This document shows positions 55,759 through 63,712 of a DNA stretch of 64,000 bases, one piece after another (positions within the stretch are counted from its first letter, which is position 1; each line of letters begins with the position of its first letter). A program made the translations under genes and the position numbers. Source of the stretch: Haloimpatiens lingqiaonensis (GTDB lineage Bacteria > Bacillota > Clostridia > Clostridiales > Clostridiaceae); contig NZ_CABDWS010000002.1 of assembly GCF_901447495.1 (NCBI RefSeq), positions 1 to 64,000 of the forward strand, in the 5' to 3' direction. A model generated the notes under the pieces. The model worked only from the letters and a program-made list of their open reading frames with translations. It had not been told where the DNA came from and made no database searches.

Positions 55759-56040
55759 ATGCTTGAAAAATATATCGAAAAGAAACTGGTGGCTGAGGTA
55801 AAAAAGATGGGAGGCATTGCAGCAAAGTTTGTTAGTCCGGGTTTAGATGGGATGCCAGACCGCTTAGTGCTTTTACCGCTAGGGAAGATCGCTTTTGTGG
55901 AATTAAAGGCTTCCGGAAAGAAACCTCGACCACTACAGATTAGAAGAATAAAGCAATTACAAAAGTTAGGCTTTACCTGCTATGTCATTGATGATGTTGA
56001 GCAGATTGGAGGGATACTCTATGAAATACAATCCTCATAA
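55759..56040 (+). CDS. VRR-NUC domain protein
   Basis: 93 residues, entirely a VRR-NUC nuclease: MLEKYIEKKLVAEVKKMGGIAAKFVSPGLDGMPDRLVLLPLGKIAFVELKASGKKPRPLQ, with Asp34, Glu48 and Lys50 as the PD-(D/E)xK site. In phages it is typically fused or adjacent to a SNF2-type helicase, as here. Start ATG 55759 follows GGGAGGT; the longer frame from 55675 runs through the spacer. It overlaps the helicase gene by 20 bases. Confidence 0.9.
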   Translation: MLEKYIEKKLVAEVKKMGGIAAKFVSPGLDGMPDRLVLLPLGKIAFVELKASGKKPRPLQIRRIKQLQKLGFTCYVIDDVEQIGGILYEIQSS

Positions 56041-57382
56041 ATATCAAACATATGCTACGAATTTTATACTTGAGCATCCCATAGCAGCGGTGTTTTTAGA
56101 GATGGGTCTTGGCAAAAGCGTAATCACTTTAACTGCTATATTTGATTTATGCCTTGATAGTTTTGAAATTGGAAAGGTTCTGGTCATTGCCCCACTAAGG
56201 GTAGCAAGGGATACTTGGCCAGCTGAGATAAACAAATGGGAGCATTTAAAAGGACTGGAGTATTCAGTGGCTATTGGAACAGAACAGGAGCGGTTAGCAG
56301 CTCTTAGGAAACCAGCAAGTGTCTATCTTATAAACAGAGAAAATGTTGACTGGTTAGTAAACAAAAGTGGCATTCCTTTTGATTATGACATGGTGGTCAT
56401 TGATGAATTGTCATCTTTTAAGTCCTATGGAGCAAAAAGATTTAAGAGTTTACTAAAAGTCAGACCTAGGGCGAAACGTATCGTGGGTCTTACAGGTACT
56501 CCATCCAGTAACGGGTTAATGGATTTGTGGGCAGAGTTTCGTATTCTCGACATGGGTAAAAGACTCGGCAGATACATAACTCACTACCGCAATTCCTTCT
56601 TTACTCCAGATAAACGTAATCAGCAGATTGTATTTTCATATAAACCGTTACCTGGGGCAGAAGATGCCATATATCGGCTAATTTCAGATATTACCATTTC
56701 AATGAAGTCGGTTGATTTTCTGAAAATGCCAGAATGCGTGATAAATGAAGTGTCGGTGTATCTAAATGATAAAGAACAATCAGTATACGATCACTTTCGT
56801 GAAGAGATGGTTCTTGAGCTTGCAAATGAGGAGATTGATGCCATGAATGCAGCAGTCCTTTCTGGCAAACTCCTTCAAATGGCAAACGGTGCTGTCTATG
56901 ATGATGATAAAAATACTCATATTATCCATGACCGCAAGCTGGATGCTCTTGAAGATTTAATCGAAGGTGCAAACGGCAAACCTGTTCTTATTGCATATTG
57001 GTATAATCACGATTTAGAGCGTATTAAAGCAAGATTTAATGTTAGAGAAATTAAAACATCTAAGGATATCAAAGACTGGAACAACGGAGATATTTCTGTG
57101 GCGGTTATCCATCCCGCATCAGCAGGACACGGTCTCAATTTACAAAGTGGAGGTTCAACACTTATTTGGTTTGGTCTTACCTGGAGTCTGGAACTCTATC
57201 AGCAAACAAATGCAAGACTTTGGAGACAGGGACAAAATGAAACGGTGGTTATCCATCACATTGTTACTAAAGGCACGATTGATGAAGATGTGATGAGAGC
57301 CTTGAAACGAAAGGAAAAGACACAGTCCGATCTTATTAACGCTGTCAAAGCAAATCTGGGGAAAGCGAGGGGTGTTGTATGA
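56021..57382 (+). CDS. SNF2-family helicase
   Basis: 453 residues. Superfamily 2 motifs in order: Q-like YQTYATNFI, I LEMGLGKS (26-33), II DELSSFKSYG, III LTGTPSSNG, V AGHGLNLQSGG and VI QTNARLWRQGQ. The short SNF2 form is usual in phages; VRR-NUC and SNF2 probably work together on branched DNA. Start ATG 56021 follows GGAGGG, inside the VRR-NUC gene; ATG 55982 is upstream of that. Confidence 0.93.
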   Translation: MKYNPHKYQTYATNFILEHPIAAVFLEMGLGKSVITLTAIFDLCLDSFEIGKVLVIAPLRVARDTWPAEINKWEHLKGLEYSVAIGTEQERLAALRKPASVYLINRENVDWLVNKSGIPFDYDMVVIDELSSFKSYGAKRFKSLLKVRPRAKRIVGLTGTPSSNGLMDLWAEFRILDMGKRLGRYITHYRNSFFTPDKRNQQIVFSYKPLPGAEDAIYRLISDITISMKSVDFLKMPECVINEVSVYLNDKEQSVYDHFREEMVLELANEEIDAMNAAVLSGKLLQMANGAVYDDDKNTHIIHDRKLDALEDLIEGANGKPVLIAYWYNHDLERIKARFNVREIKTSKDIKDWNNGDISVAVIHPASAGHGLNLQSGGSTLIWFGLTWSLELYQQTNARLWRQGQNETVVIHHIVTKGTIDEDVMRALKRKEKTQSDLINAVKANLGKARGVV

Positions 57383-57600
57383 TGGATGCATTTGAAAAGC
57401 TGGCAAATGCCATTATTCTACAGGCGGTCAAAGATTATCGTTTTGCTCTGAAAAGACTAGCAAAATACCCTCGCAATGATTCTGCTAGATATACGAAACG
57501 TGAGATTGAGCGTTTCTTCCATTCCGGGTATTTCACTACCCTGACATCTCTCGATCCTGAGATGCTAATTAAAAAGCTACATGAGGAGGTGGTGCGATGA
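57379..57600 (+). CDS. Small phage protein, unknown
   Basis: 73 residues (MMDAFEKLANAIILQAVKDYRFALKRLAKYPRNDSARYTKREIERFFHSGYFTTLTSLDP...). Short proteins of this kind are frequent between SNF2 and DUF1492 genes in clostridial phages and have no known function. It overlaps the helicase stop by 4 bases and the next gene by 4; ATG 57382 is an alternative start. Confidence 0.7.
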   Translation: MMDAFEKLANAIILQAVKDYRFALKRLAKYPRNDSARYTKREIERFFHSGYFTTLTSLDPEMLIKKLHEEVVR

Positions 57601-58007
57601 CGGCAAAGGAATTCTTGAAACAAGCTTATCGCTTAAATGAGCTGATTAATTCCGATCTTGAGGAGTTGCAAAATCTAAGGGAACTCTCAAGAAGTGTTTC
57701 ATCTCCTGTTCTTGAGGAAAAAGTCAGTAAAACAAAAAGTACTGATCCACCTTTTGAAAAATACGTGATTAGAATAGTAGATTTGGAGAAGCAGATACAA
57801 CAAGAGGTGGAACGTTTAATAAAGCTTAAGTCAGATATTCGTGAAGCGATTAACCAGATGGAAAACGTGGATGAGAAGCTGCTTCTTCGCTACCGTTACA
57901 TTAACTTTCTTAACTGGGAAGAAATCTGTGTCAACCTTAATGTTTCTATGAGAACTGTGCATAGACTTCACTCATCAGCCTTGCAGCATTTAAAGGTGCC
58001 TAAATAA
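57597..58007 (+). CDS. DUF1492/ArpU-type late regulator
   Basis: 136 residues. The coiled N-terminal part ends in a sigma region 4-like HTH: KLLLRYRYINFLNWEEICVNLNVSMRTVHRLHSSALQHLKV, as in the ArpU/DUF1492 proteins that control late genes of phages in Gram-positive hosts. ATG 57597 follows GAGGAGGTG and overlaps the previous stop. Direct repeats at 58012-58043 are possible targets. Confidence 0.85.
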   Translation: MTAKEFLKQAYRLNELINSDLEELQNLRELSRSVSSPVLEEKVSKTKSTDPPFEKYVIRIVDLEKQIQQEVERLIKLKSDIREAINQMENVDEKLLLRYRYINFLNWEEICVNLNVSMRTVHRLHSSALQHLKVPK

Positions 58008-58011
58008 AAGT

Positions 58012-58050
58012 TGGCACACTTTGTCACAGGTTGGCATACGATGACACTGT
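58012..58050. promoter_or_regulatory. Direct repeats before the packaging genes
   Basis: GTTGGCACAC at 58011 and GTTGGCATAC at 58030 are spaced 19 bases apart, immediately after the ArpU-like gene; TATAAT-like TATATAATGG follows at 58068. A plausible activator-dependent late promoter. Confidence 0.5.
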
Positions 58051-58101
58051 TTGTCCGTAGTGAAAGTTATATAATGGTAGTATGGAATAATAGCAAACAG
58101 A

Positions 58102-58140
58102 AGCCTTCACGGGAGCATTTCTCCTGCGAGGGCTTTTTCT
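58102..58140 (+). terminator. Terminator or attenuator before the HNH gene
   Basis: AGCCTTCACGGGAG pairs with CTCCTGCGAGGGCT with wobble pairs, followed by TTTTT. It lies in the leader of the packaging genes and may be read through. Confidence 0.75.
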
Positions 58141-58161
58141 ATGGGCAAAAGGAGGTGTAGT

Positions 58162-58521
58162 ATGCCAAGGAAACCTAAGCGACCATGCTCTTATCCTGGT
58201 TGTCCAGAACTGACTGACAGACGGTTTTGTGAAGAACATGCTAAAAAGGAAGCCGCACGGTATGAAAAGTATGACCGCGATCCAGCAACCCGTAAGCGAT
58301 ATGGTCGTGCATGGAAAAGAATACGTGACCGCTACATTGCGGCTCATCCTCTTTGCGAGGAGTGTAAAAGACAAGGAAAGCTGACCCCAGCAACCGAGGT
58401 GCATCACATTCTTCCTCTTGCAAGAGGTGGAACACATGATAGAAGCAATCTTATGTCCCTTTGTACTTCCTGTCACTCTACCATCACTGCAAAAGATGGA
58501 GACCGTTGGGGAACCCGGTAG
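58162..58521 (+). CDS. HNH endonuclease next to terminase
   Basis: 119 residues. Zinc-binding cysteines CSYPGC...CEEH, CEECK and CTSCH frame the HNH core EVHHILPLARGGTHDRSNLMSLC. Phage HNH nucleases beside the terminase genes help DNA packaging. Start ATG 58162 follows AAAGGAGGTG; the frame from 58141 includes that site. Confidence 0.92.
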   Translation: MPRKPKRPCSYPGCPELTDRRFCEEHAKKEAARYEKYDRDPATRKRYGRAWKRIRDRYIAAHPLCEECKRQGKLTPATEVHHILPLARGGTHDRSNLMSLCTSCHSTITAKDGDRWGTR

Positions 58522-58632
58522 GGGGAGTCAAATCTTCACAGCTTTTTTGATGTGCAACGGGCGTGGGGTAACGCGTGAAAATTCGCGGTTTCAAACAGGG
58601 TAATAGACCCATCAACGAAAAGAGGTGAGTGA

Positions 58633-59184
58633 ATGGCCAAAGATGGAACAAATCGTGGCGGTGCCCGTATAGGCTCTGGTCAAAAAAAGAAACCACTTGC
58701 TGATAAAATTGCACAGGGTAATCCAGGTAAGAGAAAGCTAGAAATTATCGACTTCCAAAATACCGCTGATTTAAAGGGGCAGGAAATGCCAAAGCCAAGG
58801 GCCATGCTCTCAGCGGTGCAAAAGGACGGGAAAACCCTAGTAGCCAGCGAGATTTATGAAATTACTTGGAAATGGCTTGAGGAGCGAGGCTGTGCCCATT
58901 TGGTGCTCCCACAGCTTCTAGAACGATATGCCATGAGTGCGGCCAGATGGATACAGTGTGAGGAGGCGATAACTGAGTTTGGCTTTCTTGCCAAGCATCC
59001 AACTACCGGCAATGCTATTCAAAGTCCTTATGTAGCTATGAGTCAGAACTTTATGAGTCAGACAAACAGATTGTGGATGGAGATTTATCAAATCGTTAAA
59101 GAGAATTGTGCTACAGAGTATTCTGGTTTAAACCCACAGGACGATGTGATGGAGCGACTGCTATCTGCCCGCAGAGGAAAATAA
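58633..59184 (+). CDS. P27-family terminase small subunit
   Basis: 183 residues. N-terminal GTNRGGARIGSGQKKKPLADKIAQGNPGKRKLE, a basic extension typical of P27-type small terminase, followed by a helical body. It would recognise phage DNA for packaging together with a large subunit that is not visible in the window, because metK follows directly. The start follows AAGAGGTGAG. Confidence 0.9.
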   Translation: MAKDGTNRGGARIGSGQKKKPLADKIAQGNPGKRKLEIIDFQNTADLKGQEMPKPRAMLSAVQKDGKTLVASEIYEITWKWLEERGCAHLVLPQLLERYAMSAARWIQCEEAITEFGFLAKHPTTGNAIQSPYVAMSQNFMSQTNRLWMEIYQIVKENCATEYSGLNPQDDVMERLLSARRGK

Positions 59185-59186
59185 AG

Positions 59187-60380
59187 ATGAGTAGATATAT
59201 AATGAGTAAAAGATATTTAACAGCTGAAAGTGTATGTGCTGGACATCCTGATAAACTATGCGACATCATAGCAGATAGCATTTTAGAAGCATGTTTACGT
59301 AAAGACAAAGCATCACGTGTCGCTTGTGAGGTAATGGCAACCAAAGGGAAAATTATCGTGGCGGGTGAGATCTCCTGCAGCGAGAAAATTGATATCAGAT
59401 ATATTGTGAAGAATGTGCTTAAACAACTGGGTTATAACCCTTTGAAATTTTTAATTTATGTATATGTACACAATCAAAGTCCTGATATTGCAGCTGGTGT
59501 GAATACAGCACTAGAAGCACGAAATGGAATAAACGAACAGTATGGTTCTATCGGTGCTGGTGACCAAGGGACTATGTATGGATATGCCACAAAAGAAACT
59601 AGAGAAATGCTACCTCTTCCCCTTGTTTTATCTCATAGGATTGTAAAAAGAATAGATGAAGCAAGAAAAGGTAAGCTCATTAAAGGGATCCTTCCTGATG
59701 GGAAGGCACAGGTTACAATTGAGTATGATGGGGAGCTTCCAGTGAGAGTTAAGACCATTGTAGTATCTGTTCAGCATGAAAATAATAAAAGCCAGGAAGA
59801 GTTAAAAGCGGATATTATAAATTATGTATTATGGCAGTGCTTTGAGGACTTTCCTTTTGATAACGAAACAGAAATCTTAATTAATCCATCTGGCCAATTT
59901 ATATTAGGAGGACCTGCTGCAGATACAGGCTTAACTGGTAGAAAAATCATGGTAGATACTTATGGAGGTCTTGCTTCCCATGGTGGTGGCGCACTTAGCG
60001 GGAAGGATCCAACCAAAGTAGACCGAAGTGGTGCTTATATGGCCAGGTATATTGCTAAACATATCGTATGGTGTGGTTTTGCTGAGAAATGTGAAGTCAG
60101 TATTTCCTATGCCATCGGTAAGGCAAATCCTGTGGCTTTTTCAATAAATACATTTGGTACAGGAACTGTTTCAGATGAAGTTTTAACCCTAGCAGCTCAA
60201 GAGGTTTTCAACCTAAGGCCTGCAGCAATTATTGAAAAGCTTAGACTTAGAAACATTCACTACTCTGATACAGCGGTTTATGGACATTTTAATAGTTGTC
60301 TTTTCCCTTGGGAGGATGTTGATAGATACAATGAATTAAAAGCAGCGGTGGAAAAATATGTAGATAGGGAATATGTATAA
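59187..60380 (+). CDS. metK: S-adenosylmethionine synthetase encoded by the element
   Basis: 397 residues, full length. Makes SAM from methionine and ATP. All key motifs are intact: ESVCAGHPDKLCD (ATP/metal), GAGDQGTMYGYAT, GLTGRKIMVDTYGG, GGGALSGKDPTKVDRSGAYMARYIAK and GTGTVSDE. It sits where the large terminase would usually follow, two bases after the small-subunit gene, so it looks like an inserted accessory gene. Start ATG 59187 follows AGAGGAAAA; ATG 59202 is an alternative. Nearby methyltransferase genes give it an obvious use. Confidence 0.93.
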   Translation: MSRYIMSKRYLTAESVCAGHPDKLCDIIADSILEACLRKDKASRVACEVMATKGKIIVAGEISCSEKIDIRYIVKNVLKQLGYNPLKFLIYVYVHNQSPDIAAGVNTALEARNGINEQYGSIGAGDQGTMYGYATKETREMLPLPLVLSHRIVKRIDEARKGKLIKGILPDGKAQVTIEYDGELPVRVKTIVVSVQHENNKSQEELKADIINYVLWQCFEDFPFDNETEILINPSGQFILGGPAADTGLTGRKIMVDTYGGLASHGGGALSGKDPTKVDRSGAYMARYIAKHIVWCGFAEKCEVSISYAIGKANPVAFSINTFGTGTVSDEVLTLAAQEVFNLRPAAIIEKLRLRNIHYSDTAVYGHFNSCLFPWEDVDRYNELKAAVEKYVDREYV

Positions 60381-60439
60381 GTAGTTATCTGCTAGAAAAA
60401 AATGCTCCAGACTTTTTATCTAGAAAGCACAGAATCAAC

Positions 60440-60535
60440 TTTATCTAAATAACCATAATTTATCATTAATTTATCTAAATTTATCATTGACAAAAAATCA
60501 AAAATAACATATGATTAAATTAGATAAATTAAAGG
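60440..60535 (+). promoter_or_regulatory. Promoter with repeated TTTATC sites
   Basis: TTGACA at 60487-60492, a 17-base spacer and TATGAT at 60510-60515 give a consensus promoter. TTTATC units at about 60440, 60459, 60470 and 60480, two as TTTATCTAAAT, plus an inverted AGATAAATT near 60521 flank it: a dense operator-like array. Confidence 0.75.
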
Positions 60536-60545
60536 AGGTGTTACG

Positions 60546-61139
60546 ATGAATTATGAAAAAGTAATTCTTGAAATGCTTACACGGATAAAGGACCTGGAAG
60601 AAAAAGTAGATATGTTACAAGAATACCAGCAAGAGTTGCAAAACAAAGATGAGGGTGAAGATGATGTAACTAGCGGAGAAGAAAAAAAGGAAAGTGGAAG
60701 GAAACGAACCCGCAGAGAGATTATGGCAATTCTAGAAGAAAAGTATGGGTATAGTGTTCGAAAAGGAAATCGCTCTGAAGGAAGTGGTATTGTAGCAAGT
60801 AAGAATGGGAAATCATACAATATCAAGGTTTCATATAGTCGTTCATACACTGATAGCGATGAGGTAATTTGCTCTGGATGGCATACTGTATTTGATAAAG
60901 AAATAGATAATCCAGATTTCCCATATTTCATCTTTGTAGTTGAAGGCAAAGAGGGTGAATTCCATTACTTTATTTTTAAACGTGAAGACCTTATTAATGA
61001 GTTTGACGATAAGGCTTATGATGCCAACAAAAAACTCCACTTCTATTTCCGAGTAACAAAGGATGGTAAACCACTTGAGGTCAGAGAGACGGAAAAAGAT
61101 ATGTCTGCCTATTATAACAACTGGGATATATTCAAATAG
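60546..61139 (+). CDS. Unknown protein, coiled coil plus alpha/beta domain
   Basis: 197 residues. N-terminal coiled coil (LTRIKDLEEKVDMLQEYQQELQN), a charged hinge, and a C-terminal domain (GKSYNIKVSYSRSYTDSDEVICSGWHTVFDKEI and PYFIFVVEGKEGEFHYFIFKREDLI) whose strand pattern recalls small nuclease-like or ligand-binding folds; the family is not recognised. It has its own strong, operator-rich promoter and AAGGAGGTG site, so it is regulated apart from its neighbours. An independently expressed defence or counter-defence protein is conceivable, but this is only inference. Confidence 0.65.
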   Translation: MNYEKVILEMLTRIKDLEEKVDMLQEYQQELQNKDEGEDDVTSGEEKKESGRKRTRREIMAILEEKYGYSVRKGNRSEGSGIVASKNGKSYNIKVSYSRSYTDSDEVICSGWHTVFDKEIDNPDFPYFIFVVEGKEGEFHYFIFKREDLINEFDDKAYDANKKLHFYFRVTKDGKPLEVRETEKDMSAYYNNWDIFK

Positions 61140-61218
61140 TAAAAGCAAAACTTAAAGATTCATCAATCAATAACACGCTTCTATTAAATGAGGCGTGTTT
61201 TTATTTTGGGAGGTTAGC

Positions 61219-62460
61219 ATGAATATAGATAAGATTTCTATCAAGAAGTTGATCCCTGCCGACTATAATCCTAGAAAGGATTTAAGGCCAGGAGATCCAG
61301 AGTATGAAAAACTAAAAAGGTCATTTGAGGAGTTTGGGTATGTTGAACCAATTATTTGGAATAAAACTACAGGTAGAGTGGTTGGTGGCCATCAGAGACT
61401 GAAAGTTCTACTGAGCATGGGTATGGATGTAGTGGATTGTGTAGTTGTAGAGATGGATGAGGAAAAGGAGAAGGCTCTTAATATTGCATTGAATAAAATA
61501 AGCGGAGAATGGGATAAGGAAAAACTGGCACTTCTTATTACAGATTTAAACGCTGCAGACTTTGATGTATCTCTGACTGGATTTGATCCAGGAGAACTGG
61601 ATGATCTTTTCAAGGATTCTTTAAAAGACAAAATAAAAGAAGACGATTTTGATATAGATAGCGAGCTGAATAAGCCCGCTATTTCGCGTTTAGGGGATGT
61701 TTGGATACTTGGTAGGCACAGACTGGTATGTGGAGATAGTACAAATAAGGAGACATTCAATACATTAATGGATGGAAAAGTTGCTAATCTGGTGGTAACT
61801 GATCCCCCATACAATGTTAACTATGAAGGTACTGCAGGGAAAATCAAGAACGATAATATGGCAAATGATGCTTTTTATAAGTTTCTGTTAGATGCCTTTA
61901 TAAATATTGAAACAGCACTGGCAACAGATGGAAGCATTTATGTATTCCATGCCGATACAGAGGGACTTAATTTTAGAAAGGCATTTGTCGATGCAGGTTT
62001 TTATCTTTCTGGTACTTGTATTTGGAAGAAGCAATCCTTGGTTCTTGGAAGATCTCCTTATCAGTGGCAGCATGAACCAGTACTCTTTGGTTGGAAAAAG
62101 AAGGGTAAGCATCTCTGGTATTCAGACCGCAAGCAATCAACTATCTGGGAATTTGATAAACCTAAAAAGAATGCAGACCACCCAACGATGAAGCCTGTTT
62201 CCTTAATTGCTTATCCAATTATGAACTCAAGCCTAACAAATAGTATAGTGTTAGACCCTTTTGGAGGTTCAGGAAGTACACTGATTGCTTGTGAGCAGAC
62301 AGATAGAATCTGCTACACCATTGAACTGGATGAAAAGTACTGTGATGTCATTGTGAAAAGGTATATTGAGCAAGTTGGAAACTCAGACAGTGTGTTTCTT
62401 TTAAGAGATGGTTCGAAAATAAGATATTGTGACCTGCCAGACGTTGCTACCGCCGATTAA
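61219..62460 (+). CDS. ParB-domain DNA methyltransferase
   Basis: 413 residues. The N-terminal ParB/sulfiredoxin-like nuclease-type domain (IKKLIPADYNPRKDLRPGDPEYEKLKRSFEEFGYVEPIIWNKTTGRVVGGHQRLKVL) is fused to a beta-class methyltransferase with VVTDPPYNVNYEG first and LDPFGGSGSTLIACEQ later; DPPY points to N6-adenine methylation. Such fusions are common in phages and protect or mark element DNA. Start ATG 61219 follows GGGAGGTT. It lies beside the element's SAM synthetase gene. Confidence 0.92.
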   Translation: MNIDKISIKKLIPADYNPRKDLRPGDPEYEKLKRSFEEFGYVEPIIWNKTTGRVVGGHQRLKVLLSMGMDVVDCVVVEMDEEKEKALNIALNKISGEWDKEKLALLITDLNAADFDVSLTGFDPGELDDLFKDSLKDKIKEDDFDIDSELNKPAISRLGDVWILGRHRLVCGDSTNKETFNTLMDGKVANLVVTDPPYNVNYEGTAGKIKNDNMANDAFYKFLLDAFINIETALATDGSIYVFHADTEGLNFRKAFVDAGFYLSGTCIWKKQSLVLGRSPYQWQHEPVLFGWKKKGKHLWYSDRKQSTIWEFDKPKKNADHPTMKPVSLIAYPIMNSSLTNSIVLDPFGGSGSTLIACEQTDRICYTIELDEKYCDVIVKRYIEQVGNSDSVFLLRDGSKIRYCDLPDVATAD

Positions 62461-62498
62461 TGGAAGAGTATTTTCTACAGAAAGATGCTCTAAATGAC

Positions 62499-62545
62499 TT
62501 GATATTAACAGCCTTTAGAGTGATATATGTATGTACCGAAAATAG
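62499..62545 (+). promoter_or_regulatory. Duplicated upstream motif, copy 1
   Basis: TTGATATTAACAGCC, then TTTAGAGTGATATATGTA, then ACCGAAA. The same order occurs at 63638-63682. It lies directly before the ribosome binding site of the next gene, so it could be a shared promoter or leader. TTGATA and TATATG are weakly promoter-like. Confidence 0.5.
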
Positions 62546-62561
62546 AAAGGCGGTATAAAAA

Positions 62562-63350
62562 ATGCAGATAAATTATAATGTCACAGGAGCAAAAAGAAAA
62601 GAGCTAGTCAACGCAATCAGCCAAAAACTGAATGCTCCTGCAAGATATCTTGGAGCACCTACATTTGCATATGAAGTGGCAGACTACAACATTGACAAAA
62701 ACGGGGTAGTCAGAGGACCAGATAATTCTGAACTGGTTAATAATCTATTAGGCCTTCATGACTTTAAGGCGGTTACAGTAGAATTTGACACACCACTTCC
62801 AGCAGCAGAGCCTGTTCTTGAAAATATTCAAGTTCCCAATGAAGCGGCTCTTGGGGGTAGGGTAAATCCAAATAGTGATTACGAAGAACCTCCCGTATAC
62901 AACGAATCAAATGAAACCGAAGAAGCTATTAGTTTGATTATTCAAATGCCGAGGGAGGGTTTTAGCGAAACTGCACTTGGTAACCTAAAAGGATTGGTAG
63001 AAAGCAAAGAAACCCTTATAAAGAAAGCACTTGATACTGACTCTATTCCCATTATCATAAATGAGGAATTTATAACCTTCCCTTGGTTCCAGAGTGAGTG
63101 CTCCGCAGAGGAGGTTAAGGCTTATACCCACTTTGTAACAGCACTTTGTGAAATGGCAAAGAAACAGACCCGCGTCAACTCGACCGAGAAATCAGTGGAG
63201 AATGAAAAGTACGCTTTCCGTTGTTTCCTTCTAAGACTTGGCTTTATCGGGCCAGAATACAAAACAGAACGAAAAATTCTCCTCTCCAAACTGTCGGGTA
63301 GCTCTGCCTTCAAAAGCGGAAGTGCCAAGCATCAGGAGGTGAGTGAATAA
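62562..63350 (+). CDS. Unknown phage protein ('virulence'-type annotation)
   Basis: 262 residues. The N terminus (MQINYNVTGAKRKELVNAISQKLNAPARYLGAPTFAYEVADYNIDKNGVV) is a conserved domain often labelled 'virulence protein' in phages and conjugative elements without functional proof. The middle is acidic and low in order, and the C-terminal part is a Lys-rich helical domain. No catalytic motif is seen. The start follows GAAAGGCGG. It overlaps the next gene by one base. Confidence 0.7.
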   Translation: MQINYNVTGAKRKELVNAISQKLNAPARYLGAPTFAYEVADYNIDKNGVVRGPDNSELVNNLLGLHDFKAVTVEFDTPLPAAEPVLENIQVPNEAALGGRVNPNSDYEEPPVYNESNETEEAISLIIQMPREGFSETALGNLKGLVESKETLIKKALDTDSIPIIINEEFITFPWFQSECSAEEVKAYTHFVTALCEMAKKQTRVNSTEKSVENEKYAFRCFLLRLGFIGPEYKTERKILLSKLSGSSAFKSGSAKHQEVSE

Positions 63351-63577
63351 TGAATATCATTCATCCAGAAATGCTAAAGCAACTTAGAAGTTATTACACT
63401 CCAGGAACTCGTGTCATGCTACTTAAGATGAATGACCCTTATACCAAGCTTCAGCCAGGAGATAAAGGTACGGTTACTAGTGTTGATGATATGGGAACTA
63501 TCCACGTCAGTTGGGATTCAGGCAGTTCTCTTGGAGTGGTCTTTGGAGAGGATTTATGCAAGAAAATCGAAGAATAA
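63350..63577 (+). CDS. DUF4314 protein
   Basis: 75 residues: LRSYYTPGTRVMLLKMNDPYTKLQPGDKGTVTSVDDMGTIHVSWDSGSSLGVVFGED is the DUF4314 SH3-like pattern. Typically found beside amidoligase and 'virulence' genes in elements like this one. Function unknown. The start uses TAATG with the previous stop after GAGGTGAG. Confidence 0.85.
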   Translation: MNIIHPEMLKQLRSYYTPGTRVMLLKMNDPYTKLQPGDKGTVTSVDDMGTIHVSWDSGSSLGVVFGEDLCKKIEE

Positions 63578-63637
63578 AAATACACATTTTAAGCCCAATA
63601 TGGCAGTAAATATGTAGATTTATATTGCAGAATTGTC

Positions 63638-63682
63638 TTGCTATATAAGCCTTTTAGAGTGATATATGTACATGCCGAAAGG
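63638..63682 (+). promoter_or_regulatory. Duplicated upstream motif, copy 2
   Basis: TTGCTATATAAGCC, TTTAGAGTGATATATGTA and GCCGAAA, matching the copy at 62499-62545. It lies about 30 bases before the amidoligase gene. Confidence 0.5.
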
Positions 63683-63712
63683 ACAAACACACTTTAAAAG
63701 GAGCGAGATACG

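Noticed and set aside
55442-55766. Two overlapping frames at the VapE end and spacer
   Set aside because: They run through the palindromic spacer, lack start signals, and compete with VapE and VRR-NUC genes.
60551-60949. 132-residue minus-strand frame opposite the unknown operator-controlled gene
   Set aside because: The plus-strand frame has a consensus promoter and AAGGAGGTG site; the minus frame has neither.
61392-61814. 140-residue Ser-rich minus-strand frame
   Set aside because: Antisense to the ParB-methyltransferase fusion; a shadow.
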